A stretch of DNA of 6,961 nucleotides from Dehalococcoidia bacterium (GCA_030640325.1 DAOWJM010000004.1:1-6961), one strand, 5' to 3'; counted from the stretch's first letter, positions 1 through 6,870 are shown. Program-made: numbers and translations. Notes: a model not told the origin generated them from the sequence alone.

Positions 1-2377
1 GGAGACCTGACTTGATAGGGAAGTCTATTATTTTACCAGAGGGGTCAGTCATCAACCCACGCATACCTGCCATCTGTCTGATCTGGGAAATATTCCCCTT
101 TGCCCCTGATGTTGCCATCATGTAAATGCCACCATAGCGGTCAAGAGTCTGGGAGATGATATCAGTAATCTTATCGGTAGTTTCCATCCATACCCCTATG
201 GTGTTATTATACTTTTCGTCCTCGGTGATTAAGCCACGGTTATACTGGTTTTCAATAATGGCAACCCTCTCCCCAGCCTCTTCTAGTAGCTTTGGCTTGC
301 TCTGGGGAACTTGAATATCGCCCATAGCAATGGTAGTTCCCGATCTGGTGGCATAGTGGAAGCCCAGCTGTTTGATGTTGTCCACTACTTCAGCGGTATC
401 CTCGTTACTTAGCAGCTTATAGCAATCGGTTACTATTTGCTTTAAGCTTGACTTATCAATTGCTTTATTGTAGAAGCCTAACTCAGGGGGCAAAACATCG
501 TTGAAGATGATACGCCCCACGCTAGTCTTAATCCTCTGCCCGTTTTCTTGTTGCCTTCTGACCTCAATCTCGGCTCTGAGGTCAATATGTCCCAGTTCAT
601 AGGTGAGCTTTGCCTCTTCAAAACTACCGAAGATTGTGCCCTCACCTTTGGCTCCGGGTATGATAGTAGTCAGGTAATAGCAGCCAAGGACCATGTCCAA
701 GGTTGGTGTTACTATTGGCTCACCAGAGCTTGGCAGCAGCATATTGTGGGTGCTGAGCATGATTTCCCTGGCTCCCTTAACCGCAGCTTTAGAAAGGGGA
801 ACATGAATTGCCATCTGGTCACCATCAAAATCAGCATTGAAAGCAGCACATACTAGGGGATGTATCTGGATGGCACTACCATTGATGAGCACTGGCTCAA
901 AGGCCTGAATGCTAAGCCGGTGCAGGGTGGGAGCACGGTTAAGCAACACCGGCTGCTCCTTGACAACCTCCTCAAGTATGTCATATACCTCTGGCTTATT
1001 TCTCTCCACCAGCCGGCGGGCACTCTTAATGTTGTGGGTAAGCCCTTGCTCCATCAGACGGCGCATAATAAAGGGCTTAAATAGCTCCACAGCCATCCGT
1101 CTTGGTAGTCCACATTGGTGAAGCTTAAGCTCTGGACCAACAACGATAACCGAGCGTCCACTATAGTCAACCCGCTTGCCCAGTAAATTCTGGCGAAAGC
1201 GCCCTTGTTTGCCCCGGAGCATGTCTGAGAGTGACTTCAATTTATGATTACCGCTAACTGAGATAGCTCGTCCTCTCCTTCCATTATCGATAAGGGAATC
1301 GACCGCTTCCTGGAGCATTCTTTTCTCGTTCCGGATGATAACCCCTGGTGCCTCTATTTCCAGTAGGTGACGCAACCGATTATTGCGGTTAATGACCCGC
1401 CGATAGAGGTCATTAAGGTCACTGGTAGCGAATCTACCTCCGTCTAGCTGAACCATAGGTCGAAGGTCGGGAGGTAGGACAGGCAGCACGGTTATAATCA
1501 TCCACTCTGGCTTATTGCCACTGCGGCGAAAAGCCTCCACTACCTGTAGCTGCTTAGCAGCCTTTCTGCGGCGTTGACTCGAAGCGGAGCGGGTTTCTTG
1601 GAGTAGCTCATTACGCATTTCATTAAGGTTGACGTCCTTAAGTAACTGCAGAATAGCCTCAGCTCCCATCTCGGCGCTGAAAACTTGACCATATTTTTGT
1701 TTGAGCTCAAGATATTGATTCTCGGTGAGCAGGGCACATTTCCGCAGATCCTTTAGCTGTTCCACATCGGCAGAAAGCTTCTCCTCAAGCTGCAGTTTTT
1801 CCGAGGAAAAACTGCGCCGGAGTTGGTTTACCTCATCTACTGTTGCTCCCTCCTGCTCCTTCTCTGCAATTTTAGCCTCCAGCGCGCTTTGGCGCTCAGC
1901 TATTTGCTGTAAGCTGTTCTCCTCCAGTTGCTCGATTGCTTTCTGGCGCGCCTCCTCGTCTATGGAGGCGATGATATAATGTGAGAAGTATAGGACACGC
2001 TCCAAGCTCCGCGGTGATAGGTCAAGTAGTAATCCCAATCGGCTGGGTATCCCCTTGGCAAACCAGATATGACTCACCGGGCATGCCAGCTCAATATGCC
2101 CCATGCGCTCCCGGCGCACCTTAGCTCGGGCTACCTCAACACCACACTTATCGCAGATAACCCCCTTGTAGCGTATCCTTTTATACTTACCACAATAACA
2201 TTCGAAGTCCTTAGTGGGACCAAAGATTCTCTCACAGAAAAGCCCATCTCTTTCTGGCTTCAGGGTGCGGTAGTTAACCGTCTCTGGCTTGGTTACCTCG
2301 CCATATGACCAGCTCCTAATCTGCTCCGGTGAAGCCAGTGAGATACGAATAGCATCAAAATCGTTAACTTCAAGCAT
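1..2377 (-). CDS. rpoC: DNA-directed RNA polymerase subunit beta' (RpoC), 5' part, runs off the left edge
   Basis: This is the catalytic beta' subunit of RNA polymerase. Translating the minus strand from the ATG at 2377 gives 792 uninterrupted codons plus one base. The N-terminal zinc site has Cys60, Cys62, Cys75 and Cys78 (ECYCGK and CDKCGVE). A charged, probably coiled-coil segment follows at about 140-210. The clamp and lid region includes GKRVDYSGRSVIVVGPEL, then the invariant NADFDGDQM at 514-522, whose Asp516, Asp518 and Asp520 bind the catalytic Mg2+. The last part (SGAKGN, QIRQMAGMRGLM) comes just before the bridge helix, so bridge helix and trigger loop lie outside. The ATG is supported by AAGGA five bases upstream and by an N-terminus (EVNDFDAIRISLASP) typical of the family. 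It overlaps the rpoB stop by 8 bp. Ser or Ala is more usual than Cys99 in HIELACPVSH, as I recall. Identity is certain; the full length is unknown. Confidence 0.98.
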   Translation of the reverse strand, partial: MLEVNDFDAIRISLASPEQIRSWSYGEVTKPETVNYRTLKPERDGLFCERIFGPTKDFECYCGKYKRIRYKGVICDKCGVEVARAKVRRERMGHIELACPVSHIWFAKGIPSRLGLLLDLSPRSLERVLYFSHYIIASIDEEARQKAIEQLEENSLQQIAERQSALEAKIAEKEQEGATVDEVNQLRRSFSSEKLQLEEKLSADVEQLKDLRKCALLTENQYLELKQKYGQVFSAEMGAEAILQLLKDVNLNEMRNELLQETRSASSQRRRKAAKQLQVVEAFRRSGNKPEWMIITVLPVLPPDLRPMVQLDGGRFATSDLNDLYRRVINRNNRLRHLLEIEAPGVIIRNEKRMLQEAVDSLIDNGRRGRAISVSGNHKLKSLSDMLRGKQGRFRQNLLGKRVDYSGRSVIVVGPELKLHQCGLPRRMAVELFKPFIMRRLMEQGLTHNIKSARRLVERNKPEVYDILEEVVKEQPVLLNRAPTLHRLSIQAFEPVLINGSAIQIHPLVCAAFNADFDGDQMAIHVPLSKAAVKGAREIMLSTHNMLLPSSGEPIVTPTLDMVLGCYYLTTIIPGAKGEGTIFGSFEEAKLTYELGHIDLRAEIEVRRQQENGQRIKTSVGRIIFNDVLPPELGFYNKAIDKSSLKQIVTDCYKLLSNEDTAEVVDNIKQLGFHYATRSGTTIAMGDIQVPQSKPKLLEEAGERVAIIENQYNRGLITEDEKYNNTIGVWMETTDKITDIISQTLDRYGGIYMMATSGAKGNISQIRQMAGMRGLMTDPSGKIIDFPIKSGL
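1748..1960 (-). other. Charged coiled-coil-like segment in RpoC (residues ~140-210)
   Basis: Between the N-terminal zinc region and the conserved QVFSAEMGAEAI motif, beta' carries about 70 residues rich in Glu, Gln, Lys and Ala with heptad-like spacing (for example EARQKAIEQLEEN and EKLQLEEKL). E. coli beta' is shorter here. From memory, actinobacterial beta' has a comparable Glu/Arg-rich helical segment at the same place, so this looks like a lineage-type insertion rather than a new domain. The boundaries are approximate and the coiled coil is inferred from composition only. Confidence 0.55.
1792..1815. repeat. Perfect 11-bp inverted repeat with 2-bp centre inside rpoC
   Basis: The arms GCAGTTTTTCC (1792-1802) and GGAAAAACTGC (1805-1815) are exact reverse complements separated by GA. 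In rpoC mRNA this can fold as a 10-bp stem closed by a CUCG tetraloop. It encodes about residues 188-195 (RSFSSEKL) in the coiled-coil-like insertion, where sequence constraint is low. The coding strand after the hairpin has no U tract, so it is not a terminator. A quasipalindrome made perfect by template switching is the simplest origin. Confidence 0.8.
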
Positions 2378-5300
2378 TTTCTTCCTTTTCTACCTCTTGC
2401 TCAGTTGAACTCTTGGCAGTTTCAAGCTCTGCCTCTAGTTTGGGGGCTTTGGTAACTTCCTCGGCAAAGGTCGCCTTTTCCTCTCGCTGAGTTGAATTCT
2501 CGACAGCTTCAAGCTCTGTTTCCAGTTCTGGGACTTCTCTAGCCTCCTCGGCTAATGTTGCCTTTTCCTCTTCATTAATCACCTCAATGGCAAGCCCCAG
2601 GCTTTGCAGTTCCTTAACCAAAACCTTGAATGATTCTGGCACCCCGGGTTGGAGAATATCCTCATTCTTAACTATAGCCTCATAGGTTTTGGCTCGACCG
2701 GTCACATCGTCTGACTTAATGGTCAGGATTTCTTGAAGGTTATGGGCAGCGCCATAGGCTTCTAGTGCCCATACCTCCATCTCACCAAAGCGTTGACCAC
2801 CGAATTGAGCCTTACCGCCTAAAGGCTGTTGGGTAATCAAGGAGTAGGGTCCTGTGGAGCGGGCGTGAACCTTATCCTCAACTAGGTGGATTAGCTTCAT
2901 CATATAGATGTTCCCCACCGTTACCGGCTGGTCAAAGGGCTGAGCAGTTCGTCCGTCGCGGAGCACAACCTTGCCCATGATAGGTGGGGGGAGGTTCCGT
3001 TCAGTTTTTACCCTCTCCACTGCTTGCTCTAGTTGCTGTTGGTCAAGGTCTCGGCTTGCTATGCCTAGGTCTTCAAGCCACAAGCGTAGGCAAACATCCT
3101 TCGCCTCCCCCGGGCAGTCATCACTGAATACCCTATCCCCATTGTAGCCATGACTTTCAAGCCACTCCTTAGCCTGCTCCAATTGCAGGGTGGGGCTGTC
3201 ATTAGAGGGGTTAAGGTCAACCGCTCCAGTTCTTTGAGCTATCCAGGCTCTGGCCAGAGCATCCTCAATTGCAGCGTCACTGGCACCATCAAAAACAGGG
3301 GTGAGCACCTTGAACCCCAGCATCTGGGCAGCCCATCCCAGGTGGGTTTCCAGAACTTGACCCAGATTCATCCGTGATGGGACACCTATGGGGTTGAGGA
3401 TAATATCTACTGGTGTACCATCGGGAAGGAAGGGCATATCCTCAGCGGGCGCTATGAGGGAGATGACTCCCTTATTGCCATGCCGCCCAGCTAACTTATC
3501 CCCTACAGAAATTCTTCGCTTCTGGGCAATCCAGACCTGAACCCATTCATTGACCCCAGCAGGCAGGTCATCACCACTAGCACGAGAGAAGACCCTCACA
3601 TTAATCACCTTGCCCCACTCACCGTGAGGCACGCGTAGGGAGGTATCCTTCACCTCTCGGGCTTTCTCACCAAAGATAGCCCGAAGCAGTTTCTCCTCAG
3701 CAGATAGCTCGGTCTCCCCCTTGGGGGTAATCTTACCCACTAATATATCGTCCGGACCCACCTCGGCACCAATCCGAACAATGCCAGTTTCATCAAGCTC
3801 GCGTAGACTTTCCTCACCTACATTGGGTATATCCCTGGTTATCTCTTCAGGTCCTAACTTGGTATCCCGTGCCTCTACCTCATGCTTCTCAATGTGAATG
3901 GAGGTGAACTTATCCTGCTCCACCAGGCGGTTACTAATGATAATAGCATCCTCAAAGTTATAGCCTTCCCAGCTCATAAAGGCACAGGTCACATTCTGTC
4001 CCAGAGCCAACTCCCCATATTCGGTAGATGAGCTATCGGCTAGAACCTGCCCCGGCTCCACACGGTTGCCCTTGCTTACTATAGGCTGCTGGCTGATACA
4101 CGTCCCCTGGTTGGTGCGCACAAATTTCATCAATGGGTATATGTCCTTATCGCCGTTATCCTTGGTAACCACAATCTGTGAGCTGGTAACCGAGGTAACT
4201 ACCCCTGCATTTTGGGCAAAGATGACCTGCCCGCTGTGCTTGGCGACTTCTATTTCCATACCTGTAGCCACCACAGGTGCCTCAGGGCGAAGCAGTGGCA
4301 CCGCTTGCCGCTGCATATTAGACCCCATCAGGGCACGATTAGCATCATTATGCTCAAGGAAGGGTATCAGTGCTGTGGCAACACTAACTATCTGTTTGGG
4401 TGATACGTCCATGAACTCTATTCTGTCACGCGCTTCCAGTAGATAGCGGTCACCTAATCTGGCCTCAACCCTTTCTTCTACAAATTGGTTCCTCTCGTCG
4501 AGCCGGGCATTAGCCTGGGCAATAACATATTCATCCTCTTTATCTGCTGTCATATAGATGACCTCATCAGAGACAAAGGGCACTACCTTTATCCTTCTGG
4601 GAGGTAGCTGAGATAGCTTGGTGGCGAGCTTGTGGGTAATGGTAGCCCTGGCTTTTACTATGGTTTTGCCCTTGTCGCCAGGCACTGCCCCCTGGGTTGT
4701 CCTGCCCACCAGCTCGTCATAGGTATTGTTCACCTCAGCAATAACCTTGCGGTATGGTGTCTCAATGAAGCCATATTGGTTAATCCGTCCATAGGTAGCT
4801 AGAGAGCCGATAAGACCAATGTTAGGTCCCTCCGGTGTCTCAATGGGGCAGATTCTACCGTAGTGGGAGAAGTGGACATCGCGGACCTCAAACCCAGCCC
4901 GCTCTCGCGATAGCCCCCCCGGTCCCATTGCCGATAGCCGGCGCTTATGGGTTAGCTCAGCCAATGGATTGGTTTGGTCCATAAATTGTGATAGCTGTGA
5001 ACCACCGAAGAACTCCCTGACCGCTGCCACTACCGGGCGAATGTTGACCAGAACACTGGGGGTAACTACATCAGCACTAATAATACTCATCCGCTCCCTA
5101 ACCACTCGCTGTAGGCGCAGTAACCCAATGCGAAACTGGTTTTGAACTAGCTCACCAACGGTGCGTACTCGCCGATTTCCCAGATGGTCAATATCATCGG
5201 GGATATCGTTCCCATTATTAATCATAATAATGTGTCTTACTATCTCTACAATATCTTCCTTGGTTAGAGCCCGTTTGCTTTCCGAAATATCAAGCCGTAA

Positions 5301-6164
5301 TCGCTTATTAAGCTTATAGCGACCTACCTCTCCCAGGTCATAGCGCAGGGGGTCAAAGAACAGATTCTTTATTAGTTTTCTGGCATTTTCAATATTAGGT
5401 GGGTCCCCGGGGCGCAACTTTCTATAGATATCAAGCAAAGCCTCAGGCTCATCCTTGACCAAAGGCTCGCGCTCCATAGTTGACCTGATAAATTGGTGCT
5501 CTGTGGAGTTATCCTCCCCGGAGAATAGCGTCAGCAGTTGCTCCTCACTACTATAACCGATAGCCCGCATCAGTGTGGTGATGGGAATCTTGCGTTTGCC
5601 GTTTATCTTAGCTGAGATTACATCCCGATTGCTGGTCTCAAACTCTAGCCAAGCCCCGCGGGCGGGGATTAGCTTAGCATGGCACAATTCACGACCACTA
5701 GTGGCATCTTCTTCAAGGGTGAAATAGACACCTGGAGAACGGAGTAACTGGCTTACTGTTACTCGTTCGGCACCACTGGTAATAAAGGTGCCTTTAGCTG
5801 TCATCAGTGGAATGTCACCGAAAAATAGGTCTTGTTCCTTGATTTCCCCTGTTTCCTTAACCAGCAATTGTGTCCTGACATAGAGAGGGGCTGAGTAGGT
5901 CAGGTCTCTTTGGCGGCACTCCTGCTCGGTGTGATGGGGCTCGCGGAATTCATAGTCTATGAAGCTAAGCGCCAGTCTGTTGCCAGTGAAGTCCTCAATA
6001 GGAGATATCTCCTCCAGCAACTGCCTTAGCCCCTTTTCCTGAAACCAGCGGAATGAATCTGTTTGAACCTTAATCAGATTCGGTACCTCTAATATCTGGG
6101 GCAACCTGGCGTAAGATTTCCTGGGGACAGGAGGCACTTTCTGTTCAATGTTTGTTGGCAACAT
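2370..6164 (-). CDS. rpoB: DNA-directed RNA polymerase subunit beta (RpoB), complete
   Basis: This is the beta subunit of RNA polymerase; it helps form the active-site cleft and the rifampicin pocket. The 1264 codons are intact. Visible blocks in order are the N-terminal KSYARLPQILEVPNL; the rifampicin region GGSQLSQFMDQTNPL, with Gln393, Asp396, His406 and Ser411 matching E. coli Q513, D516, H526 and S531, so no classical resistance change is seen; CPIETPEGPNIGLIG; GDKLAGRHGNKGVIS, with Lys890 and Lys898 matching E. coli K1065 and K1073; and GGKAQFGGQRFGEMEVWALEAYGA near the C-terminus. The residue offset to E. coli in the rifampicin region is 120, consistent with absence of the first E. coli lineage insert. 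Two oddities are a 102-residue segment (962-1063) where E. coli has about 18, and a Glu-rich tail (1199-1264) built from a 29-residue tandem repeat. The ATG at 6164 has only a weak Shine-Dalgarno (AAGAGA), but conserved sequence starts by residue 16 and no better in-frame start is seen. Confidence 0.99.
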   Translation of the reverse strand: MLPTNIEQKVPPVPRKSYARLPQILEVPNLIKVQTDSFRWFQEKGLRQLLEEISPIEDFTGNRLALSFIDYEFREPHHTEQECRQRDLTYSAPLYVRTQLLVKETGEIKEQDLFFGDIPLMTAKGTFITSGAERVTVSQLLRSPGVYFTLEEDATSGRELCHAKLIPARGAWLEFETSNRDVISAKINGKRKIPITTLMRAIGYSSEEQLLTLFSGEDNSTEHQFIRSTMEREPLVKDEPEALLDIYRKLRPGDPPNIENARKLIKNLFFDPLRYDLGEVGRYKLNKRLRLDISESKRALTKEDIVEIVRHIIMINNGNDIPDDIDHLGNRRVRTVGELVQNQFRIGLLRLQRVVRERMSIISADVVTPSVLVNIRPVVAAVREFFGGSQLSQFMDQTNPLAELTHKRRLSAMGPGGLSRERAGFEVRDVHFSHYGRICPIETPEGPNIGLIGSLATYGRINQYGFIETPYRKVIAEVNNTYDELVGRTTQGAVPGDKGKTIVKARATITHKLATKLSQLPPRRIKVVPFVSDEVIYMTADKEDEYVIAQANARLDERNQFVEERVEARLGDRYLLEARDRIEFMDVSPKQIVSVATALIPFLEHNDANRALMGSNMQRQAVPLLRPEAPVVATGMEIEVAKHSGQVIFAQNAGVVTSVTSSQIVVTKDNGDKDIYPLMKFVRTNQGTCISQQPIVSKGNRVEPGQVLADSSSTEYGELALGQNVTCAFMSWEGYNFEDAIIISNRLVEQDKFTSIHIEKHEVEARDTKLGPEEITRDIPNVGEESLRELDETGIVRIGAEVGPDDILVGKITPKGETELSAEEKLLRAIFGEKAREVKDTSLRVPHGEWGKVINVRVFSRASGDDLPAGVNEWVQVWIAQKRRISVGDKLAGRHGNKGVISLIAPAEDMPFLPDGTPVDIILNPIGVPSRMNLGQVLETHLGWAAQMLGFKVLTPVFDGASDAAIEDALARAWIAQRTGAVDLNPSNDSPTLQLEQAKEWLESHGYNGDRVFSDDCPGEAKDVCLRLWLEDLGIASRDLDQQQLEQAVERVKTERNLPPPIMGKVVLRDGRTAQPFDQPVTVGNIYMMKLIHLVEDKVHARSTGPYSLITQQPLGGKAQFGGQRFGEMEVWALEAYGAAHNLQEILTIKSDDVTGRAKTYEAIVKNEDILQPGVPESFKVLVKELQSLGLAIEVINEEEKATLAEEAREVPELETELEAVENSTQREEKATFAEEVTKAPKLEAELETAKSSTEQEVEKEENA
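2381..2387 (-). promoter_or_regulatory. rpoC ribosome binding site inside the rpoB 3' end
   Basis: The minus strand reads AAGGAAG, with AAGGA ending five bases before the rpoC ATG. It lies within the last Lys-Glu codons of rpoB, so the acidic RpoB tail also encodes the rpoC Shine-Dalgarno. This decides the rpoC start and, with the ATGCTTGA overlap of start and stop codons, points to translational coupling. Confidence 0.8.
2397..2570 (-). repeat. Two tandem 87-bp (29-codon) repeats in the rpoB 3' end
   Basis: Copy 1 is 2484-2570 (residues 1199-1227) and copy 2 is 2397-2483 (residues 1228-1256). They abut exactly and are in frame. I count 67 of 87 identical bases and 16 of 29 identical residues. 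Shared landmarks are EEKAT at the start, AEE, then P.LE.EL.. and ST near the end. The tail 1199-1264 holds 22 Glu in 66 residues, with no aromatic residue except one Phe. It lies beyond the last conserved beta block (ESFKVLVKELQSLGL), so it is probably a flexible or helical surface extension. No function can be read from it. Confidence 0.9.
2976..3281 (-). other. Lineage-type insert in RpoB (residues 962-1063)
   Basis: Between the conserved TPVFDGA (ending at Ala961) and GKVVLRDGRT (from Gly1064) there are 102 residues, against about 18 in E. coli or Thermus beta at the same place. The segment begins with a helix-like stretch (AAIEDALARAWIAQ), has a middle part with LEQAKEWLESHGY and KDVCLRLWLEDLGI, and ends ERNLPPPIM. 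The reading frame and codon style do not change across it. From memory Dehalococcoides beta carries a related insert here, so it is probably inherited within Chloroflexota and not newly acquired. Confidence 0.75.
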
Positions 6165-6302
6165 AAAAATCGTCTCTTGCTCTACTCATAAAAACAAGTG
6201 GGTAAAATTTTGCACCAATGTAGCACTAATCCAAAATCAAACCTGTGGTTAATGAAAATGAAGGGGTATAATAGGGTGAAAATTGGAGTGGCATAATTAC
6301 AA
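6165..6302 (-). promoter_or_regulatory. rpoB 5' leader, about 138 nt, with an imperfect hairpin
   Basis: This AT-rich stretch lies between the predicted rpoB start site (about 6302) and the ATG, and holds no credible gene. On the RNA, GGTTTGATTTTG (6243-6232) can pair with CAAAATTTTACC (6212-6201). That gives ten of twelve pairs including one G-U, two U-U mismatches, and a 19-nt loop. No U tract follows directly, so it is not a typical terminator. It could be a structured leader element, but AT-rich sequence makes chance pairing likely. I recognise no known riboswitch or ribosomal-protein leader. Confidence 0.4.
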
Positions 6303-6308
6303 CCCTAT

Positions 6309-6337
6309 ATGATACCACTATTTTTAATTTTTGTCAA
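6309..6337 (-). promoter_or_regulatory. rpoBC promoter, housekeeping sigma type
   Basis: On the minus strand, TTGACA (6337-6332) is followed by a 17-bp spacer and TATCAT (6314-6309), which is preceded by TGG, an extended -10. Upstream A-tracts (about 6338-6366) resemble an UP element. The -35 is a perfect consensus match and the -10 matches at five of six bases. The predicted start is near 6302. This fits a strong promoter for an essential operon, so rpoBC need not rely on readthrough from the cupin gene. Confidence 0.85.
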
Positions 6338-6338
6338 T

Positions 6339-6369
6339 ACCCTTTTGAACTATTTTTGATTAAAAAGGT
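6339..6369 (-). other. Possible hairpin between the cupin stop and the rpoB promoter
   Basis: ACCTTTTT (6369-6362) can pair with AAAAGGGT (6346-6339) over eight pairs including one G-U, with a 15-nt loop. No U tract follows; the next bases are the rpoB -35 region. It may be a weak attenuator of transcription leaving the cupin gene, but the A/T arms are more simply explained as UP-element-like tracts. Confidence 0.25.
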
Positions 6370-6382
6370 TTAATTACCCAAT

Positions 6383-6712
6383 TCATGAGTGTAGTGGGAT
6401 GAGGCAAATGAAGCGAAGCACCTCGCTACCGGTATTGACAAAGCAATGTTGCTCATTGGGGGCAATAAAGATAACACTATCTTTGCCTATCGGGGTTTCT
6501 CCCTGTTCACCTACCACCACCCCTTGACCGGAAAGGATGAATACCTCATGTTCCCACCAGTGGGAATGAGAAGGGGTGGAGCTACCCGGCTCAACCTCAA
6601 AGACCCTCATACAGAAATGTGGAGCCCCGTCTTCAGCGGTAATAACCTCACGCTTAATTACTCCGGGCACTTCCTCAGATGGCTTGGTATCAACATAATT
6701 ACTTACTTTCAT
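6383..6712 (-). CDS. Small single-domain cupin protein
   Basis: This 109-residue protein is nearly all one cupin beta-barrel (cupin_2 type). Cupin motif 1 is seen as GSSTPSHSHWWEHEVFILSG (residues 43-62), with His49, His51 and Glu56 as likely metal ligands. Motif 2 is GKDSVIFIAPNEQHCFVN (76-93), with His89 as the fourth ligand. No signal peptide or membrane segment is visible, so it is probably cytoplasmic. Cupins of this size may be small dioxygenases, isomerases or sugar or ligand sensors; the substrate cannot be named. The frame is open upstream to an ATG at 6808, but that would read through the tRNA-Leu gene. The ATG at 6712 is chosen because GAGGAG lies ten bases upstream and family members begin with a similar MKV. 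It sits 57 bp after the tRNA and 218 bp before rpoB, on the same strand; no link to transcription is evident. Confidence 0.9.
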   Translation of the reverse strand: MKVSNYVDTKPSEEVPGVIKREVITAEDGAPHFCMRVFEVEPGSSTPSHSHWWEHEVFILSGQGVVVGEQGETPIGKDSVIFIAPNEQHCFVNTGSEVLRFICLIPLHS

Positions 6713-6722
6713 GGCTATACAT

Positions 6723-6728
6723 CTCCTC
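6723..6728 (-). promoter_or_regulatory. Cupin gene ribosome binding site
   Basis: The minus strand reads GAGGAGAT followed eight bases later by the ATG at 6712. This strong Shine-Dalgarno decides the start over the longer open frame that would run into tRNA-Leu. Confidence 0.8.
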
Positions 6729-6740
6729 AATATAGCAATG

Positions 6741-6759
6741 GGCTTATCGGCAGTAAGCC
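6741..6759. repeat. 6-bp perfect inverted repeat between tRNA-Leu and the cupin gene
   Basis: GGCTTA and TAAGCC flank a 7-nt centre. On the transcript this forms a small hairpin 11 nt after the tRNA 3' end and before the cupin ribosome binding site. No U tract follows, so it is a poor terminator. It might guide 3' processing of a tRNA-cupin transcript, or be chance. Confidence 0.4.
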
Positions 6760-6769
6760 AAATTGGTAG

Positions 6770-6851
6770 TGGGGAAGGGGGGATTTGAACCCCCACGCCT
6801 TGCGGCACATGATCCTAAGTCATGCTCGTCTGCCAATTCCGACACTCCCCC
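6770..6851 (-). tRNA. tRNA-Leu, anticodon UAG
   Basis: This 82-nt class II tRNA folds completely. The acceptor GGGGGAG pairs with CUUCCCC (one G-U), followed by U8 and G9. The 3-bp D stem UCG/CGA encloses GAAUUGGCAGA. The anticodon stem CAUGA/UCAUG is perfect, with loop CUUAGGA giving UAG at 6817-6815, which reads CUA and probably other CUN leucine codons. The long variable arm is GCC-GCAA-GGC. The T arm GGGGG-UUCAAAU-CCCCC and discriminator A73 are typical of leucine tRNA. CCA is not encoded (A73 is followed by CTA), so it must be added by nucleotidyltransferase. Confidence 0.97.
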
Positions 6852-6870
6852 ATATGGCAAGTTGTTTAAT

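Noticed and set aside
548..2308. Several plus-strand open frames of 70-102 codons (548-856, 860-1084, 909-1121, 1725-1979, 2069-2308) and a minus-strand frame at 1540-1737
   Set aside because: All lie over rpoC in other frames, and the rpoC frame is uninterrupted and strongly conserved here. Their products show no recognisable domain.
3716..3727. CCCCC-TT-GGGGG dyad in rpoB
   Set aside because: It encodes the conserved ITPKGE motif and has arms of only five bases.
3150..4446. Plus-strand open frames at 3150-3377, 4066-4446 and 4212-4403
   Set aside because: They are antisense to conserved parts of rpoB and show no credible start signals or domains.
4932..4988. Possible rifampicin-resistance changes in RpoB
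   Set aside because: Gln393, Asp396, His406 and Ser411 are the usual wild-type residues at the main resistance positions.
5656..5669. GC-rich dyad CCCCG-CGGG-CGGGG in rpoB
   Set aside because: It is short, encodes a conserved PARGAW-type stretch, and is explained by codon choice.
6145..6189. 14-codon frame starting upstream of and overlapping the rpoB start (MSRARDDFY...)
   Set aside because: It would resemble a leader peptide, but no Shine-Dalgarno precedes its ATG and the peptide has no attenuator-like codon run. Chance is likely.
6446..6769. Plus-strand open frame of 107 codons
   Set aside because: It is antisense to the cupin gene, whose motifs and ribosome binding site are clear.
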